Shown here one piece after another: positions 9,204 through 18,540 of a stretch of DNA of 64,000 bases; position 1 is the stretch's first letter, and every line of letters starts with the position of its first letter. The position numbers were made by a program, and so were the translations under genes. Source of the stretch: Mesorhizobium mediterraneum (GTDB taxonomy: Bacteria; Pseudomonadota; Alphaproteobacteria; Rhizobiales; Rhizobiaceae); NCBI RefSeq assembly GCF_002284565.1, contig NZ_NPKI01000021.1, positions 1-64,000 of the forward strand, written 5' to 3'. The notes under the pieces are model-generated. The model was not told the DNA's origin and searched no databases. It saw nothing but the letters and a program-made list of their open reading frames with translations.

Positions 9204-10014
9204 ATGTCAGTCATGAATCTCCTGACTGGCGCGGATCAGGCCGATTGGCGGGATGAAAGATCATACGACTACACCGCTGGCCTGACGCTGCGGGAGTGGG
9301 CTTGGGAGTTCTTACGCCGCAATCCAGCGTTCCAGCGCGATCTGACCGCTGCGCGCCAGCATTGCAAGACTTGGTCTCTCCAATCCTTTCTCGATATGGT
9401 CGCGTCGGCCGGCGACCTGTCACGCTGGGGTGTTCTGTTTCGCGGAGTCTTGTGGCCGCGCTTCGGTCGTATTCTGGTGTCCGCTCTGGTGCGTCCATGT
9501 GCTGCCGGTCATTGCGGAACGGTTGCCTGCCTCGTCGCCGACACCGCCGTTCGAACTCTCGGCATTGCCCTGTCGTGCAACCGTCCTGCTGGCGCCCGAC
9601 AAGAGCCAGCATGTTCTTCTTCGCAATGCGGACCACGCGCTGCAGCTTGCCGTCTCGGGCGCGAATATCCTCCACCCTGTTTGCCTGCATACGCAAGCCA
9701 TCTGGCCCGCGGTGCTTTTAAAGCATCGACTGAGGGGACTGGAGTGCCTCAATGCTCTCAGTCTAGGGCAACAGTTGCCCCCCCGCTTGTTTGCGCCGGA
9801 AAAGCGCGGCGTCCGTTTGTCCTTCGTTCTTCGTGCGCTCGACGGTTCGCTCGCCGGAGCACCTCATCGCGAGCTCGCCGAAGTTCTCATCGGTCAACGG
9901 CGCGTCCATGCCGACTGGGCGGATCCTCGCGATCATCTGCGCGACCGCATCCGTCGGGCCGTCTCGCGTGGCCGCGCGCTCATGAATGGTGGCTACAGAG
10001 ATTTCCTAATTTGA
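9204..10014 (+). pseudogene. DUF6499/DUF2285-type gene with one frameshift
   Basis: The first frame (start ATG at 9204 or 9213) gives the DUF6499-type N-terminal domain: DWRDERSYDYTAGLTLREWAW (read in two parts, DWRDERSYDY and TAGLTLREWAW), EFLRRNPAFQRDL and GDLSRWGVLF. At about 9435-9450 the coding moves by one base into the frame that ends at 10014. That frame holds a DUF2285-type C-terminus: LRALDGSLAGAPHRELAEVL, then DWADPRDHLRDRIRRAVSRG and GGYRDFL. Both halves together give about 268 residues, the expected full length. Members of this group are common in rhizobial islands and are thought to be DNA-binding. One base separates it from an intact gene, so a sequencing error or a recent inactivation is possible. 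Confidence 0.72.
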
Positions 10015-10486
10015 AAAGCGACAGTCCGCGCTGTGCGTCGGTGGATGAACGTTCGCTCGCAGCTGTACCCGTCACCAACAGTTCGCCCGCCGACAGGACT
10101 GAATGGCGCCTTGCAAGTGCGCTCTGGTCTAGCTTGTCGATGCCGAAATGAGATGGGCGAGGGTGGTTCATTATAGGGCCGGCCTCGACCTGGACGCACA
10201 TCATTGGTCGGAAAGCGGCGTGCACCGCAATGTCGCCATAGCAGCCAAGATCCTTTGAGTCCGGACCTGCAGTCCTGTTGGACCGGCGGGTGCAACAATA
10301 TGGAGGGATTTGAGGCCTCACACCGTTCCCTGGTCGACAGCTCGGTCAGACATAGCACCCACCGCTTGATTATGGAAATGGTGTGCCTGGAGTGCAGCGA
10401 GTAGCGGCTTGCTGCGCACTGTCCTAAGAATAGCAGTCATGACCCGTCTGGGGGTCTGCAACACGACGATTCAACCGCTTGGGCAT

Positions 10487-10502
10487 TGTCGCATATCCCA
10501 CA
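10487..10502 (+). promoter_or_regulatory. NifA upstream activator sequence
   Basis: TGT-N10-ACA (TGT at 10487-10489, ACA at 10500-10502) is the exact NifA binding consensus. It lies about 70 bases before a -24/-12 element, which is the usual spacing. Seen directly; the function is inferred from the pair. Confidence 0.65.
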
Positions 10503-10563
10503 ATGTAGAATGCGCAACAGGGCAAAAGCTGATCCATCGGCGGTTTATCAATGCTTTTTGGCT

Positions 10564-10579
10564 TGGCACGGCACATGCA
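10564..10579 (+). promoter_or_regulatory. Sigma-54 (-24/-12) promoter
   Basis: TGGCACG at 10564-10570 and ATGCA at 10575-10579 place the invariant GG (10565-10566) and GC (10577-10578) exactly ten bases apart, matching the RpoN consensus except for one base before the -12 GC. With the NifA site upstream it looks like a nitrogen-fixation promoter reading to the right. No recognisable plus-strand gene follows before the convergent gabD gene, so it may be an orphan or drive an unannotated small ORF or RNA (ORF candidates begin at 10551 and 10639). Confidence 0.6.
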
Positions 10580-10752
10580 ACGCAATCGGCAAAAGGCGCA
10601 CGAACTGAGTGGCCCATCGGCCCTAGGAGCGCTGACTTATGCCCTCCCAAGGCATGTCCGGCCCGGCAGCGAGCTCAGTCTCCTGCCGGGCATCCGTGTT
10701 TCAGGTCAACGGCGTTTGGAACTTCCAATTAGGTGGCGGCATTGACCGCAGG

Positions 10753-10771
10753 CCGCCCCCCGGTGGGGCGG
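10753..10771 (-). terminator. GC-rich hairpin after gabD
   Basis: CCGCCCC (10753-10759) pairs with GGGGCGG (10765-10771) around a five-base loop, about 20 bases beyond the gabD stop. There is no clear U tract on the minus strand, so it may be a weak terminator or simply protect the 3' end. Confidence 0.4.
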
Positions 10772-10790
10772 AGAGACAGTGCAGCAGGTT

Positions 10791-12248
10791 TCAAATCCCG
10801 CCCATGCAAAGATATTTCATTTCCAGATAGTCCTCGAGGCCATGACGGGAACCCTCCCGCCCGATGCCGGATTGTTTGATCCCGCCAAACGGTGCCGCCT
10901 CCGAGGACATGCGTCCCGTGTTGATGCCAACCATGCCATATTCCAGAGCCTCTGCCACACGCCAGACCCGCTTCAGGTTTGAGGCATAGAAGTATGCGGC
11001 GAGGCCGTAGATCGTGTCATTGGCCTCGCGCACGACCTGATCCGCATCGTTGAAGCGAATGATCGGCGCGAGCGGCCCGAATGTCTCCTCTTGCGCGACT
11101 GCCATGACGCTGGAAATCTCGGTGAGGACCGTGGGTTCGAAAAACGTGCCATTCTTGCCGATACGCTGGCCCCCGCATCGTATTGTGCCGCCTTTCGCAA
11201 TGGCATCTGCGATGTGAGACTCGATCTTGGCCAGAGCATGCTTGTCGATGAGCGGTCCGATGTCCACTCCGGCATCGAATCCGTCGCCAACCGACAAGTG
11301 CCGGATTCTTTCCACGAATTTCTTGACGAACTCATCGTGAACGCTCGATTGGACGTAAATGCGGTTCGCGGAAACGCAGGTCTGGCCGGCATTGCGGAAC
11401 TTCGCCTGGACCGCACCGTCAACAGCACCGTCAATGTCGGCATCATCGAAGATGATGAAAGGTGCATTGCCGCCGAGTTCAAGGCTGACCTTCTTGATCT
11501 GGTCAGAGCACTGACGCATCAGCAGCCGTCCGACCTCGGTCGAACCGGTGAAGCTGATCTTTCGAATCTTGGAATTGGTGCAGAGTTCACGGCCCACGCG
11601 ATCACCTTCGGACGCATAGATCAGGTTGACCACGCCATCGGGAAAGCCGGCCTGATGGGCGAGGGCGAACATTGCGCCAGCCACGAGCGGCGTCTGTTCA
11701 GCGGGCTTGAGCACGATTGTGCAGCCCGCAGCCAAGGCCGGCGAGATTTTGCGCGCCACCATGGAGGCCGGGAAATTCCATGGCGTGATCGTGCCAACAA
11801 CGCCGATGGGCTGCTTGATCACTAGCATTCGGCGGTCTGTCGAGGGTGCCGAGATCGTCTCGCCATAGACGCGATTGGCCTCCTCGGCATACCATTGCAG
11901 ATACGCCGCCGCATGCGATACCTCTGAAATGGCTTCGGCAAGCGGCTTGCCCATTTCCGCAGTCAGAATCGCGGCGAGATCGCCTGCATGGTCGATGATC
12001 AGCTGATGCCATCGCCAAAGAACGTCGCTACGTTCTCGGGCCGTCAACGCGGCCCATCCCGACTGCGCAACATAGGCCTTGTCTACCGCAGCACGTGTCT
12101 CCTCCACGCCCATATCGGGAAGCTCTGCCAAAACTTCGCCGGTCGACGGATTGACGACCTCGAACGTCTTATTGCCAACTGGTCTGCCGAGTGCCGGCAG
12201 GCGGTCGATGGCTCCAAACAGGTGCGGGGATTTCAGACGGCGGATCAT
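10791..12248 (-). CDS. gabD: Succinate-semialdehyde dehydrogenase (NADP+)
   Basis: An aldehyde dehydrogenase of 485 residues from the chosen ATG at 12248 (MIRRLKSPHLF); an upstream in-frame ATG at 12296 would add 16 residues that the family lacks. Visible motifs: TITPWNFPASM and GCTIVLKPAEQTP (cofactor binding), FTGSTEVGR, VSLELGGNAPF (general-base Glu) and GQTCVSANR with catalytic Cys at about residue 291. The pattern and length fit GabD, which oxidises succinic semialdehyde to succinate in the GABA shunt; in bacteroids this could feed GABA carbon into the TCA cycle (inference). No gabT is present in the window. A shrunken copy of its middle lies at 1800-2022. A neighbouring NifA promoter points towards its 3' end, not its start. 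Confidence 0.9.
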   Translation of the reverse strand: MIRRLKSPHLFGAIDRLPALGRPVGNKTFEVVNPSTGEVLAELPDMGVEETRAAVDKAYVAQSGWAALTARERSDVLWRWHQLIIDHAGDLAAILTAEMGKPLAEAISEVSHAAAYLQWYAEEANRVYGETISAPSTDRRMLVIKQPIGVVGTITPWNFPASMVARKISPALAAGCTIVLKPAEQTPLVAGAMFALAHQAGFPDGVVNLIYASEGDRVGRELCTNSKIRKISFTGSTEVGRLLMRQCSDQIKKVSLELGGNAPFIIFDDADIDGAVDGAVQAKFRNAGQTCVSANRIYVQSSVHDEFVKKFVERIRHLSVGDGFDAGVDIGPLIDKHALAKIESHIADAIAKGGTIRCGGQRIGKNGTFFEPTVLTEISSVMAVAQEETFGPLAPIIRFNDADQVVREANDTIYGLAAYFYASNLKRVWRVAEALEYGMVGINTGRMSSEAAPFGGIKQSGIGREGSRHGLEDYLEMKYLCMGGI

Positions 12249-12296
12249 CGGCAGGCACAGGGGCAATACCGGATTCCTCCTCAACGCAGCGAACAT

Positions 12297-12681
12297 CCAG
12301 GTCGACAGGCCGTCAGTGTGTATTCTGCACCAGTGGGTTCGTCGTAGGGCCTCGGCAAAGCAGCTGGTAGACCACGCTAGCCCGATGAAAAGACAGCAGT
12401 TTCGTTAGTTTGAGTGCCCGCGGTTCGTCAATTGATGGATTAAGCAGTCGGATGTTTGCTTCATCCACCATGCCTGCTGGTGGCATGCGACGGAATTCTG
12501 CAAAAAGGCGGCATACATGCTGAGGAGCGCCATTTCGGCGAGAGGCCGCCGGACCGCCAATGCCGCGCAAGGTCGGCGAAAACGACTCCGCGCGTCTGCA
12601 TGATCTGCTTGGCCCACGGGCCTCCACATTCGCTCTTCCCACGAGAAGCCCCGATGAAGAAGGAAGGTGAGATGAGTTTCT
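12297..12681. other. Spacer between gabD and the M16 peptidase gene
   Basis: About 400 bases with no recognised gene. It should hold the gabD promoter and the 3' end of the upstream peptidase gene, but I see no clear promoter or terminator consensus. Confidence 0.4.
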
Positions 12682-15357
12682 TTACTCATCCTTGCCGCCC
12701 AGCGGCGGGCCGACCACCAAAATGGCGGGCTCGGCCGAAAGCAGCTTTTTGGCCGCCGCCTTGACCTGTTTGAGCGTCACCCGACCGATGCTGCGGGCGC
12801 GACGCTGGTTGTAGTCGACGTCGGCCTTGTGAATCTGCAAATCCAGGAGCCGGTCTGCAATCGAGCGGGTCGAGCCCAGTTGGTCGATGGCATAGGCGCC
12901 GATCAGGTGCTTCTTCGACGCCTTGAGCTCGGCCCCGGTCGGTCCTTGCTGCGCCATCTGCTTTACCACATCTCGCACGATGCTCAGTGTTTGGGCAGCG
13001 CAGTCCGAGCGTGTCTCTGTCGTAACCAGAAGCGAGTCAAGGGTTAGTTCAGAGCTGACGTGATAGGCAAGGCCGCGTTTTTGACGTACCTCCTCGTAAA
13101 GGCGGGAAGTCAAGTATGAGCCGCCAAGGATGTCGTTCAGCAGCACGGCCGCGTAGAAATCCGGCGCGCTAGGCTTCACGCCAGGCCAGGCCAACGTCAG
13201 CGAAGTCTGCGGCAGGTCGTAGTTCTCCTCCACCAGTTGACCGAGTTTCGGCGCGACATCGTAGACGGGGACGAGGGTTTGTTGCTCAGGCAAATCACCA
13301 AACAGCTGGTCAAGCCTTTCCCTCAACGTGTTCGCGTCAATGTCACCCACCACGGCAATATGGAGCCCGTCGCGAGCGAAAATGGCCTGGTGGAAGGCGC
13401 GGAGGTCGGACGGCGTGATGCCGGGCAGGCTCTCTTTTGTGCCTTCTCCCAGCCTTGAACAAGGATGCGCGCCATAGATCGCGCGCAGCCATTTGCGCTG
13501 AGCGATGGCGTTAGGGTCTCGCTCGCTGCCGACGATGCGGGAGACAATCTCGGCGCGGACGCGATCGATCGGCCCCTGGTCGAAGCGCGGCGCGTTCAGC
13601 GCGAGCCGAAGCAGGCCGAACGCCGCGTCCTGCTTTTTGGAAAGCATGCACACCGATCCGTAGATGTCGTCGCTTTGCGCGTCCAAACTCATTTCGGCGC
13701 CGGCATGGTCGAGCTTCACCTGGAAGGCATCGCTGTCGTAATGGCCAGCGCCTTCGATGAACAGGCCGGCCATCAGTTTGGCCATCCCCTCCTTCCCGAC
13801 CGGGTCCTGCTTGGTGCCGCCCTTGAAGGCAAAGCCGATGTTGACGATTTCCACTGTGTGGTCCTCCACCAGCCAGGCGATGATGCCCTTTTCGGACTTC
13901 ACCTCCTGGATGTTCATCGCAGCATGGGGCCGAGCGCCGAGCGTCATCTCTTGATTCTGCGTCTTGGGCAAGAGATAGCCCGTGGTCGAACGGTCGAACG
14001 CGAGATAGCGGGCGGCAACTGCTTTGATTTGCTCGGGGGTAACCTTGCGGATGCGATTCGGCCGTTCCTCGACATCCTTCACGGTACCGCCGGTGGCCAG
14101 CGTCGAGCCGTAGATGCTGGCGAGCCAGTCCAGGTTGTCTTCCGCAAAGATCATATTGCGCAAATAGTGGTCCTTGGCCTTGCCTAGTTCCTCGTTGCTG
14201 ACACCATCCTCGGCAATGCGGGCGACTTCGGCAGCGGCCGCCGCTTCGAGATCAGCCAGCTTGGCATCGCCGCGCGGTGCGCCATAGATGGCGAACTTGG
14301 TGTCGTCGAGCATAGTGCCCTGGAAATAGACGCGGGCGCTGGAAGCGATACCTTGCTGGACAGCGAGCGCCTGGTAGAGCCGGCCGCGGTTACCGCCGCC
14401 GAGAATTTCGGCCAGCAGGTCGAGCGCTTCGGCCTCGCCCGGCTTGGCGGTGTGGTAGGACGGCACCACCCACTGCGTCGAAAAACTGGGCACGCTGACG
14501 CGGGCGTCTGAGAGCGTGACGGTGCGCCTGGTGTTCTGCTCGGGCTCAACCGGCCGGATGCGCGGCGGCAGGTCAGGTCCACGCGCCACCTTGCCATAGG
14601 TCTTTTCGGCCAGCGCCCGCACCGTGTCCGGTTCGACATCGCCGGCCACGATCAGCACGGAGTTGTTGGGCCAATAGTACTTTTCATAGAAGGCGGTGGC
14701 GTCGACGCGGTTCAGCTGCTCGATCTCCTGCATCCAGCCGATGATCGGGATGCGATAGGGCTGGTTCTGCCACAGCGTCGCGTCGATCTCCTCATGGAGC
14801 ACGTCCTGCGGGTTGGTGTCGGTGCTTGAGCGGCGCTCCTCGATGACCACGTCGCGCTCGGTCTTGACGACATCGTCGGTCAGGATGAGGTTTCGCATTC
14901 GGTCGGCCTCGAAGCTCATCATCAGCTCGAGCGCCGACGGCGCCACTGTCTGATAGAAGGCGGTGTAGTCGGAGGAGGTGAAGGCATTTTGCGAGCCGCC
15001 GATCTCGAACACTGCGCGGTCGAATTCGCCGGCCGCATGGTTGGTCGTCGCCTTGAACATCAGATGCTCGAAAAAATGGGCAATGCCGGATTTGCCCGGC
15101 GGCTCGTCGGCGCTGCCGATCTTGTACCACACCATGTGGGTGACGATCGGCGCCCGGTGGTTGGGAATGACGACCACCTCCATGCCGTTGTCGAGCACGA
15201 AATCCCTCGCCTTGCCGTCCTCCCATGCGACGGGGATCGGAGCCGTCCCCGCGCCGACCAACTCGGACGCAACGGACGTCCTGCGAAGCCCATGAGTGCG
15301 GGGCTTGCTTGGTAGTTCTGATAGGGAGAGTGGGGTTATGGGCTGCGTTCCTGGCAA
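12682..15357 (-). CDS. M16 (pitrilysin-type) zinc peptidase, two tandem domains
   Basis: An 891-residue protein. Domain 1 (about residues 40-440) carries the inverted zinc motif HFFEH at 94-98 (HXXEH) and a later VVIEERR segment that supplies the third ligand, so it should be catalytic. Domain 2 (about 480-890) has the M16 fold signatures (LLNDILGGSYLTSRLYEEVR, read as LLNDILGGSYLTSR and LYEEVR) but no HXXEH, as is usual for the partner half. Members are commonly periplasmic, yet the N-terminus here has no hydrophobic signal peptide, and the first 35-40 residues resemble no family part. Either the start is wrong or the 5' end was replaced. A collapsed second copy lies at 2023-2270. The order with gabD is conserved in both copies. 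Confidence 0.85.
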   Translation of the reverse strand: MPGTQPITPLSLSELPSKPRTHGLRRTSVASELVGAGTAPIPVAWEDGKARDFVLDNGMEVVVIPNHRAPIVTHMVWYKIGSADEPPGKSGIAHFFEHLMFKATTNHAAGEFDRAVFEIGGSQNAFTSSDYTAFYQTVAPSALELMMSFEADRMRNLILTDDVVKTERDVVIEERRSSTDTNPQDVLHEEIDATLWQNQPYRIPIIGWMQEIEQLNRVDATAFYEKYYWPNNSVLIVAGDVEPDTVRALAEKTYGKVARGPDLPPRIRPVEPEQNTRRTVTLSDARVSVPSFSTQWVVPSYHTAKPGEAEALDLLAEILGGGNRGRLYQALAVQQGIASSARVYFQGTMLDDTKFAIYGAPRGDAKLADLEAAAAAEVARIAEDGVSNEELGKAKDHYLRNMIFAEDNLDWLASIYGSTLATGGTVKDVEERPNRIRKVTPEQIKAVAARYLAFDRSTTGYLLPKTQNQEMTLGARPHAAMNIQEVKSEKGIIAWLVEDHTVEIVNIGFAFKGGTKQDPVGKEGMAKLMAGLFIEGAGHYDSDAFQVKLDHAGAEMSLDAQSDDIYGSVCMLSKKQDAAFGLLRLALNAPRFDQGPIDRVRAEIVSRIVGSERDPNAIAQRKWLRAIYGAHPCSRLGEGTKESLPGITPSDLRAFHQAIFARDGLHIAVVGDIDANTLRERLDQLFGDLPEQQTLVPVYDVAPKLGQLVEENYDLPQTSLTLAWPGVKPSAPDFYAAVLLNDILGGSYLTSRLYEEVRQKRGLAYHVSSELTLDSLLVTTETRSDCAAQTLSIVRDVVKQMAQQGPTGAELKASKKHLIGAYAIDQLGSTRSIADRLLDLQIHKADVDYNQRRARSIGRVTLKQVKAAAKKLLSAEPAILVVGPPLGGKDE

Positions 15358-17211
15358 AGTGATCTGTTCCTCATTTTGAAGGATCTATGTCTCCCGAACG
15401 CCTATTGGGAGAAAGTGGATCGGCACGCGACGCCGAGCCACATGAGCCGTCAGCGTGTTGCTGGGCCTGACGCGAGCCTCATCTTTGGATGCGTCCGGGA
15501 AACTTTCGGCATGGTGAGGCCATGGGAAGTCTGCTCGTTATCCATTGGGTGTTTGCGGATACCTGAGCATGCCCCGTGCCAAGTAAGAAAGCCCCGATTC
15601 GCAAGGTTTGATCCAACCTTGATACTTGCGATATCCGACATTGTCGGGCATCCGACAGAAAGCGCCTTTCGCCGGCGCGCCGGCTATGACGCTCGCCTCC
15701 TCCGGCGTGACGACGATCCTTTGGCGGGCGCCGCGCACACCGATCTGCCCGCCTATCAGCACCGCGACATCGAAGGACAGCGCGATCGTGACTGGATGGG
15801 TCTTACGCAAACATGCAGCAGTGCCACCGCGATCAGGACTTCATCCGCCCCACAAAGACCCGAGCGCGAGGGACGACGTGTAAGGCAACATGTCATCCTC
15901 GATAATGATGCCGCGCATAAAGAGGTAAGGTCCCTCGTCGTACCGGCGAGCCCCTTCGCTGGGTCTCGCGAGGGTCTGGTTTGCGAACGTCGACCGACAG
16001 CATCACGGCATGGGCGGCCCCATCGGTAGGCAAGCATTGACCGTGCCATCAGCGTTGAGGCAGCGCAGAGCCCAATTTCCCGGTGCCAGCCGGTACGTTG
16101 GAGCTTCAACTGTGGCCAGCCAAGCGGGCCGAGGCCGTGAAACTCCTGATACCCTGGACCGTCCGGATTGCAACGCACGACGCCTCGGTCTCGCGCCAAC
16201 GTCCATTGACGCTCAGCGAAGCATCATGCGGACGAGCTGGGAAAGCTTGGCCGGGCCGGCGCCTTCCCAGGCGCATGGGACGCGCGACGACCCATGTGGA
16301 CCTTGGATTTCACTACGCACTTACGCTGCTTTGGCCTTGTCAGCAGCCTGAGCATAAAGCGTGCTCAGCTTTCAGGGCGAGCCTCTTTCATGTTGATAGC
16401 ATCTGTCGTCATTCAGGATCGCCCCATTTTCGCATGCCGCTTGCAGCTTTCAGACTGTTGTCAGCCAGGGCCGCCATAAAGGGTCTCGTTTAACGCATTC
16501 GGGAGGCTTCATGACTCGACCACATTAATTTCGGGCGGTTCGCCGGCGCTCCGAATGGCACTTAACACCAGATCCTCTCCAAACCCGTGATGATCCAAGA
16601 GGAAAACGAAAAATCCCTAAATCAGAAAAAAGCACCGATACGGTCGGCTCCAGGCTGATGAAATTGCGGTCTCACTGGCCACGCACGATACTTGCGATGG
16701 CGATGGCCATTGCAAAGGCCGGTCAAGCACCCAAGACGCTGACAAGCACGCCTCCGACCAAAGCTCGATCGTTGGCAGCCTTTCTAGCCGTATACTTGGG
16801 GCATTTTGGGACGGCGATCCGGACGCCGATTAAAACCTGCCGGTCGTCTAAATGGAATGGTTGGTCCGGGTCCTTACTGGACCTGCGCCAACCCGATCGG
16901 GCCGGCGCACAGGGGCACCCAGACAATTGGACACGTCGCCTTTGCGCGGCGGCTTGCACTTTCTCGGATGGCCTTTTTTCTCCCCGGGCGAAATCGAGCG
17001 AGCGGTGAGGCGGAGCCTTCGATTTTGCCGATCATGTCGTGTCGCTTCGATCGAACTGCTCAGACGATGATAGCGGCATTGATTGCCGCGGCCGAAATGC
17101 GTTGTGTGAAGTACGATTTCTACGCCGTATACATACTGCCGTACAGTTCGCCCTGTCAGCAGCCTTGCCAGCAATCCGCCCTGTGTCCAACTGTCGTCGA
17201 ATTCACCGGTG
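15358..17211. other. 1.85-kb stretch without recognised genes
   Basis: Several open frames of 60-150 codons exist on both strands, but none shows a family I know. The frame 16003-16206 (minus) ends with WALRCLNADGTVNACLPMG, which looks like a small secreted-protein tail in decay. A direct repeat TTCAG-N6-GTCAG at 16449-16464 matches the sites next to the two-component genes further right. The region is probably decayed accessory DNA. Confidence 0.45.
16449..16464 (+). promoter_or_regulatory. Candidate response-regulator site (third copy)
   Basis: TTCAG (16449-16453) and GTCAG (16460-16464) start 11 bases apart, one helical turn, as do the two sites at 19290 and 21046. OmpR-family regulators bind such direct repeats. 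No recognised gene follows. Confidence 0.35.
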
Positions 17212-18540
17212 TCATTGAGGAATTCGTATGATCGCCTCGAAACCATCATTGCGACCGCGGGCGGGCGACGCAAGCTCTAGACTGCCACCGATCCGCTGGA
17301 TAACCATGTTAGCGATATGTAGACCAAGGCCTGAGCCCGCAGCAGGAGTAGCACCACGACTAAATCGCTTTGTAAGCCCTTCGAGGTCGGGGAGGGGCAC
17401 CACCGGTCCGGCGTTTGCAATAGCGATGGTTCCATCAGTTTGGACGGAAACTGTTGTCGGAACAGTGGGCAGTCCATGTATCAGCGCATTCTCGATCAGG
17501 TTACGAAGGAGGATCCCAAACGCATCGACATCCACTTTGCGCATCAAAGTGGTGCAGCCGTCGACGTTAAGATGCAGGCGTCCGGCATATTGCGGCTTTT
17601 TCCTCAGGTCGTCGATTTCCAGCCGAACCGATCGGACAAGATCGATCGCGTGATCCGCCATGCCAACCCCCGATTCGGCTTGAGCGAGCTGAAGCACTTT
17701 TTCGACAAGGCGGCCAAGGCTCGACAGCGCTTGCTCGATGCCGCGCGCACGCATTTTGGCCGACCCATTGGGAAGCTCGGCCACTAATCTCTGCATCTGA
17801 GCGATTGAACCTGCGATCGGCGTGCGCAGTTCATGCGCACTGTTTGCGGCGAACTCGCGTTCGGCCTCGAGAGCCGCCCGCAGACGATCGAGAAGCCGAT
17901 TGACGGATGCCGCGATTGGAGCCAACTCTGCCGGGAAATCGCCCAAGTCCATTGGTGACAGATTGCCGCCGTCGCGCGATCCGATCTGCTGTCGCAGTAC
18001 CTCGATTGGCCGCAGCGAGCGCCGGATCACGATCCACCAAACAGCTAAGCTAAAGGGCAGGAGCACGAGTGTCGGAAGGAAGACAAAAAGTGCGCCCTTC
18101 GCGATTGTGGTACGGCGGCCATCAAGCGGTTCGGCCAACTGATGATACACGCCGTCTTGGATCTCCTCTGTGTAGACGCGGTAATCAGCGTTTCCCCAAA
18201 AGCCGTTACTCAGGGGAGCATCAGGGAAGGGCTGCTGACCCTCTTCCGGTTCAGAAATAAGCACTACCCCGTACTTATTAATAACCTGCTCACGATAGGT
18301 CCAGTACTTTTTATAAGTTGGCAAGTGGTTATTGTATTGATCAACGTGTTTTCCATTCAAGACCTTGATCAGCTCTGGTTGTCTGTACTTTGCGTTCGCC
18401 TGGAGCAAGTCATCCGAACTTTCGTTTACATTATTGCAAAAAATGAACGCAGCAATGGTTGGGGCGGCGATCCAAACCAGGAGCGTTGCCCCGCCTAACC
18501 ACGATATCAGCTTTCTCGTCATGCTGTTCGAGTTCGTCAT
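17212..18540 (-). CDS. Sensor histidine kinase, QseC-like
   Basis: A 442-residue membrane kinase. Order of parts: membrane helix at about 11-33, periplasmic sensor of about 115 residues, second helix at about 150-172, linker/HAMP-like segment (PIEVLRQQIG), H-box AANSAHELRTPIAGS with phospho-acceptor His236, N-box LIENALIHG, and the G-box GSGLGLHIANMV. Function: autophosphorylation in response to an unknown periplasmic signal and transfer to the regulator encoded just upstream. Its ATG overlaps the regulator's stop (18537-18540), so the pair is translationally coupled. Domain layout is like QseC/PmrB kinases. The sensor domain gives no clue to the ligand. Confidence 0.92.
   Translation of the reverse strand: MTNSNSMTRKLISWLGGATLLVWIAAPTIAAFIFCNNVNESSDDLLQANAKYRQPELIKVLNGKHVDQYNNHLPTYKKYWTYREQVINKYGVVLISEPEEGQQPFPDAPLSNGFWGNADYRVYTEEIQDGVYHQLAEPLDGRRTTIAKGALFVFLPTLVLLPFSLAVWWIVIRRSLRPIEVLRQQIGSRDGGNLSPMDLGDFPAELAPIAASVNRLLDRLRAALEAEREFAANSAHELRTPIAGSIAQMQRLVAELPNGSAKMRARGIEQALSSLGRLVEKVLQLAQAESGVGMADHAIDLVRSVRLEIDDLRKKPQYAGRLHLNVDGCTTLMRKVDVDAFGILLRNLIENALIHGLPTVPTTVSVQTDGTIAIANAGPVVPLPDLEGLTKRFSRGATPAAGSGLGLHIANMVIQRIGGSLELASPARGRNDGFEAIIRIPQ

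Noticed and set aside
10740..10800. tRNA-like text with a T-arm-like stretch (TTTCAAATCCCGCCC)
   Set aside because: The T-stem is imperfect and no acceptor, D or anticodon arms could be folded; probably chance or a very old scrap of an att-type tRNA end.
11091..11825. 244-codon plus-strand frame opposite gabD
   Set aside because: Antisense shadow of gabD.
13465..14187. 240-codon plus-strand frame opposite the M16 gene
   Set aside because: Antisense shadow of a well-supported gene with matching codon periodicity.
15756..16199. 147-codon minus-strand frame
   Set aside because: No recognisable family and Arg/Cys-rich composition typical of a shadow frame.
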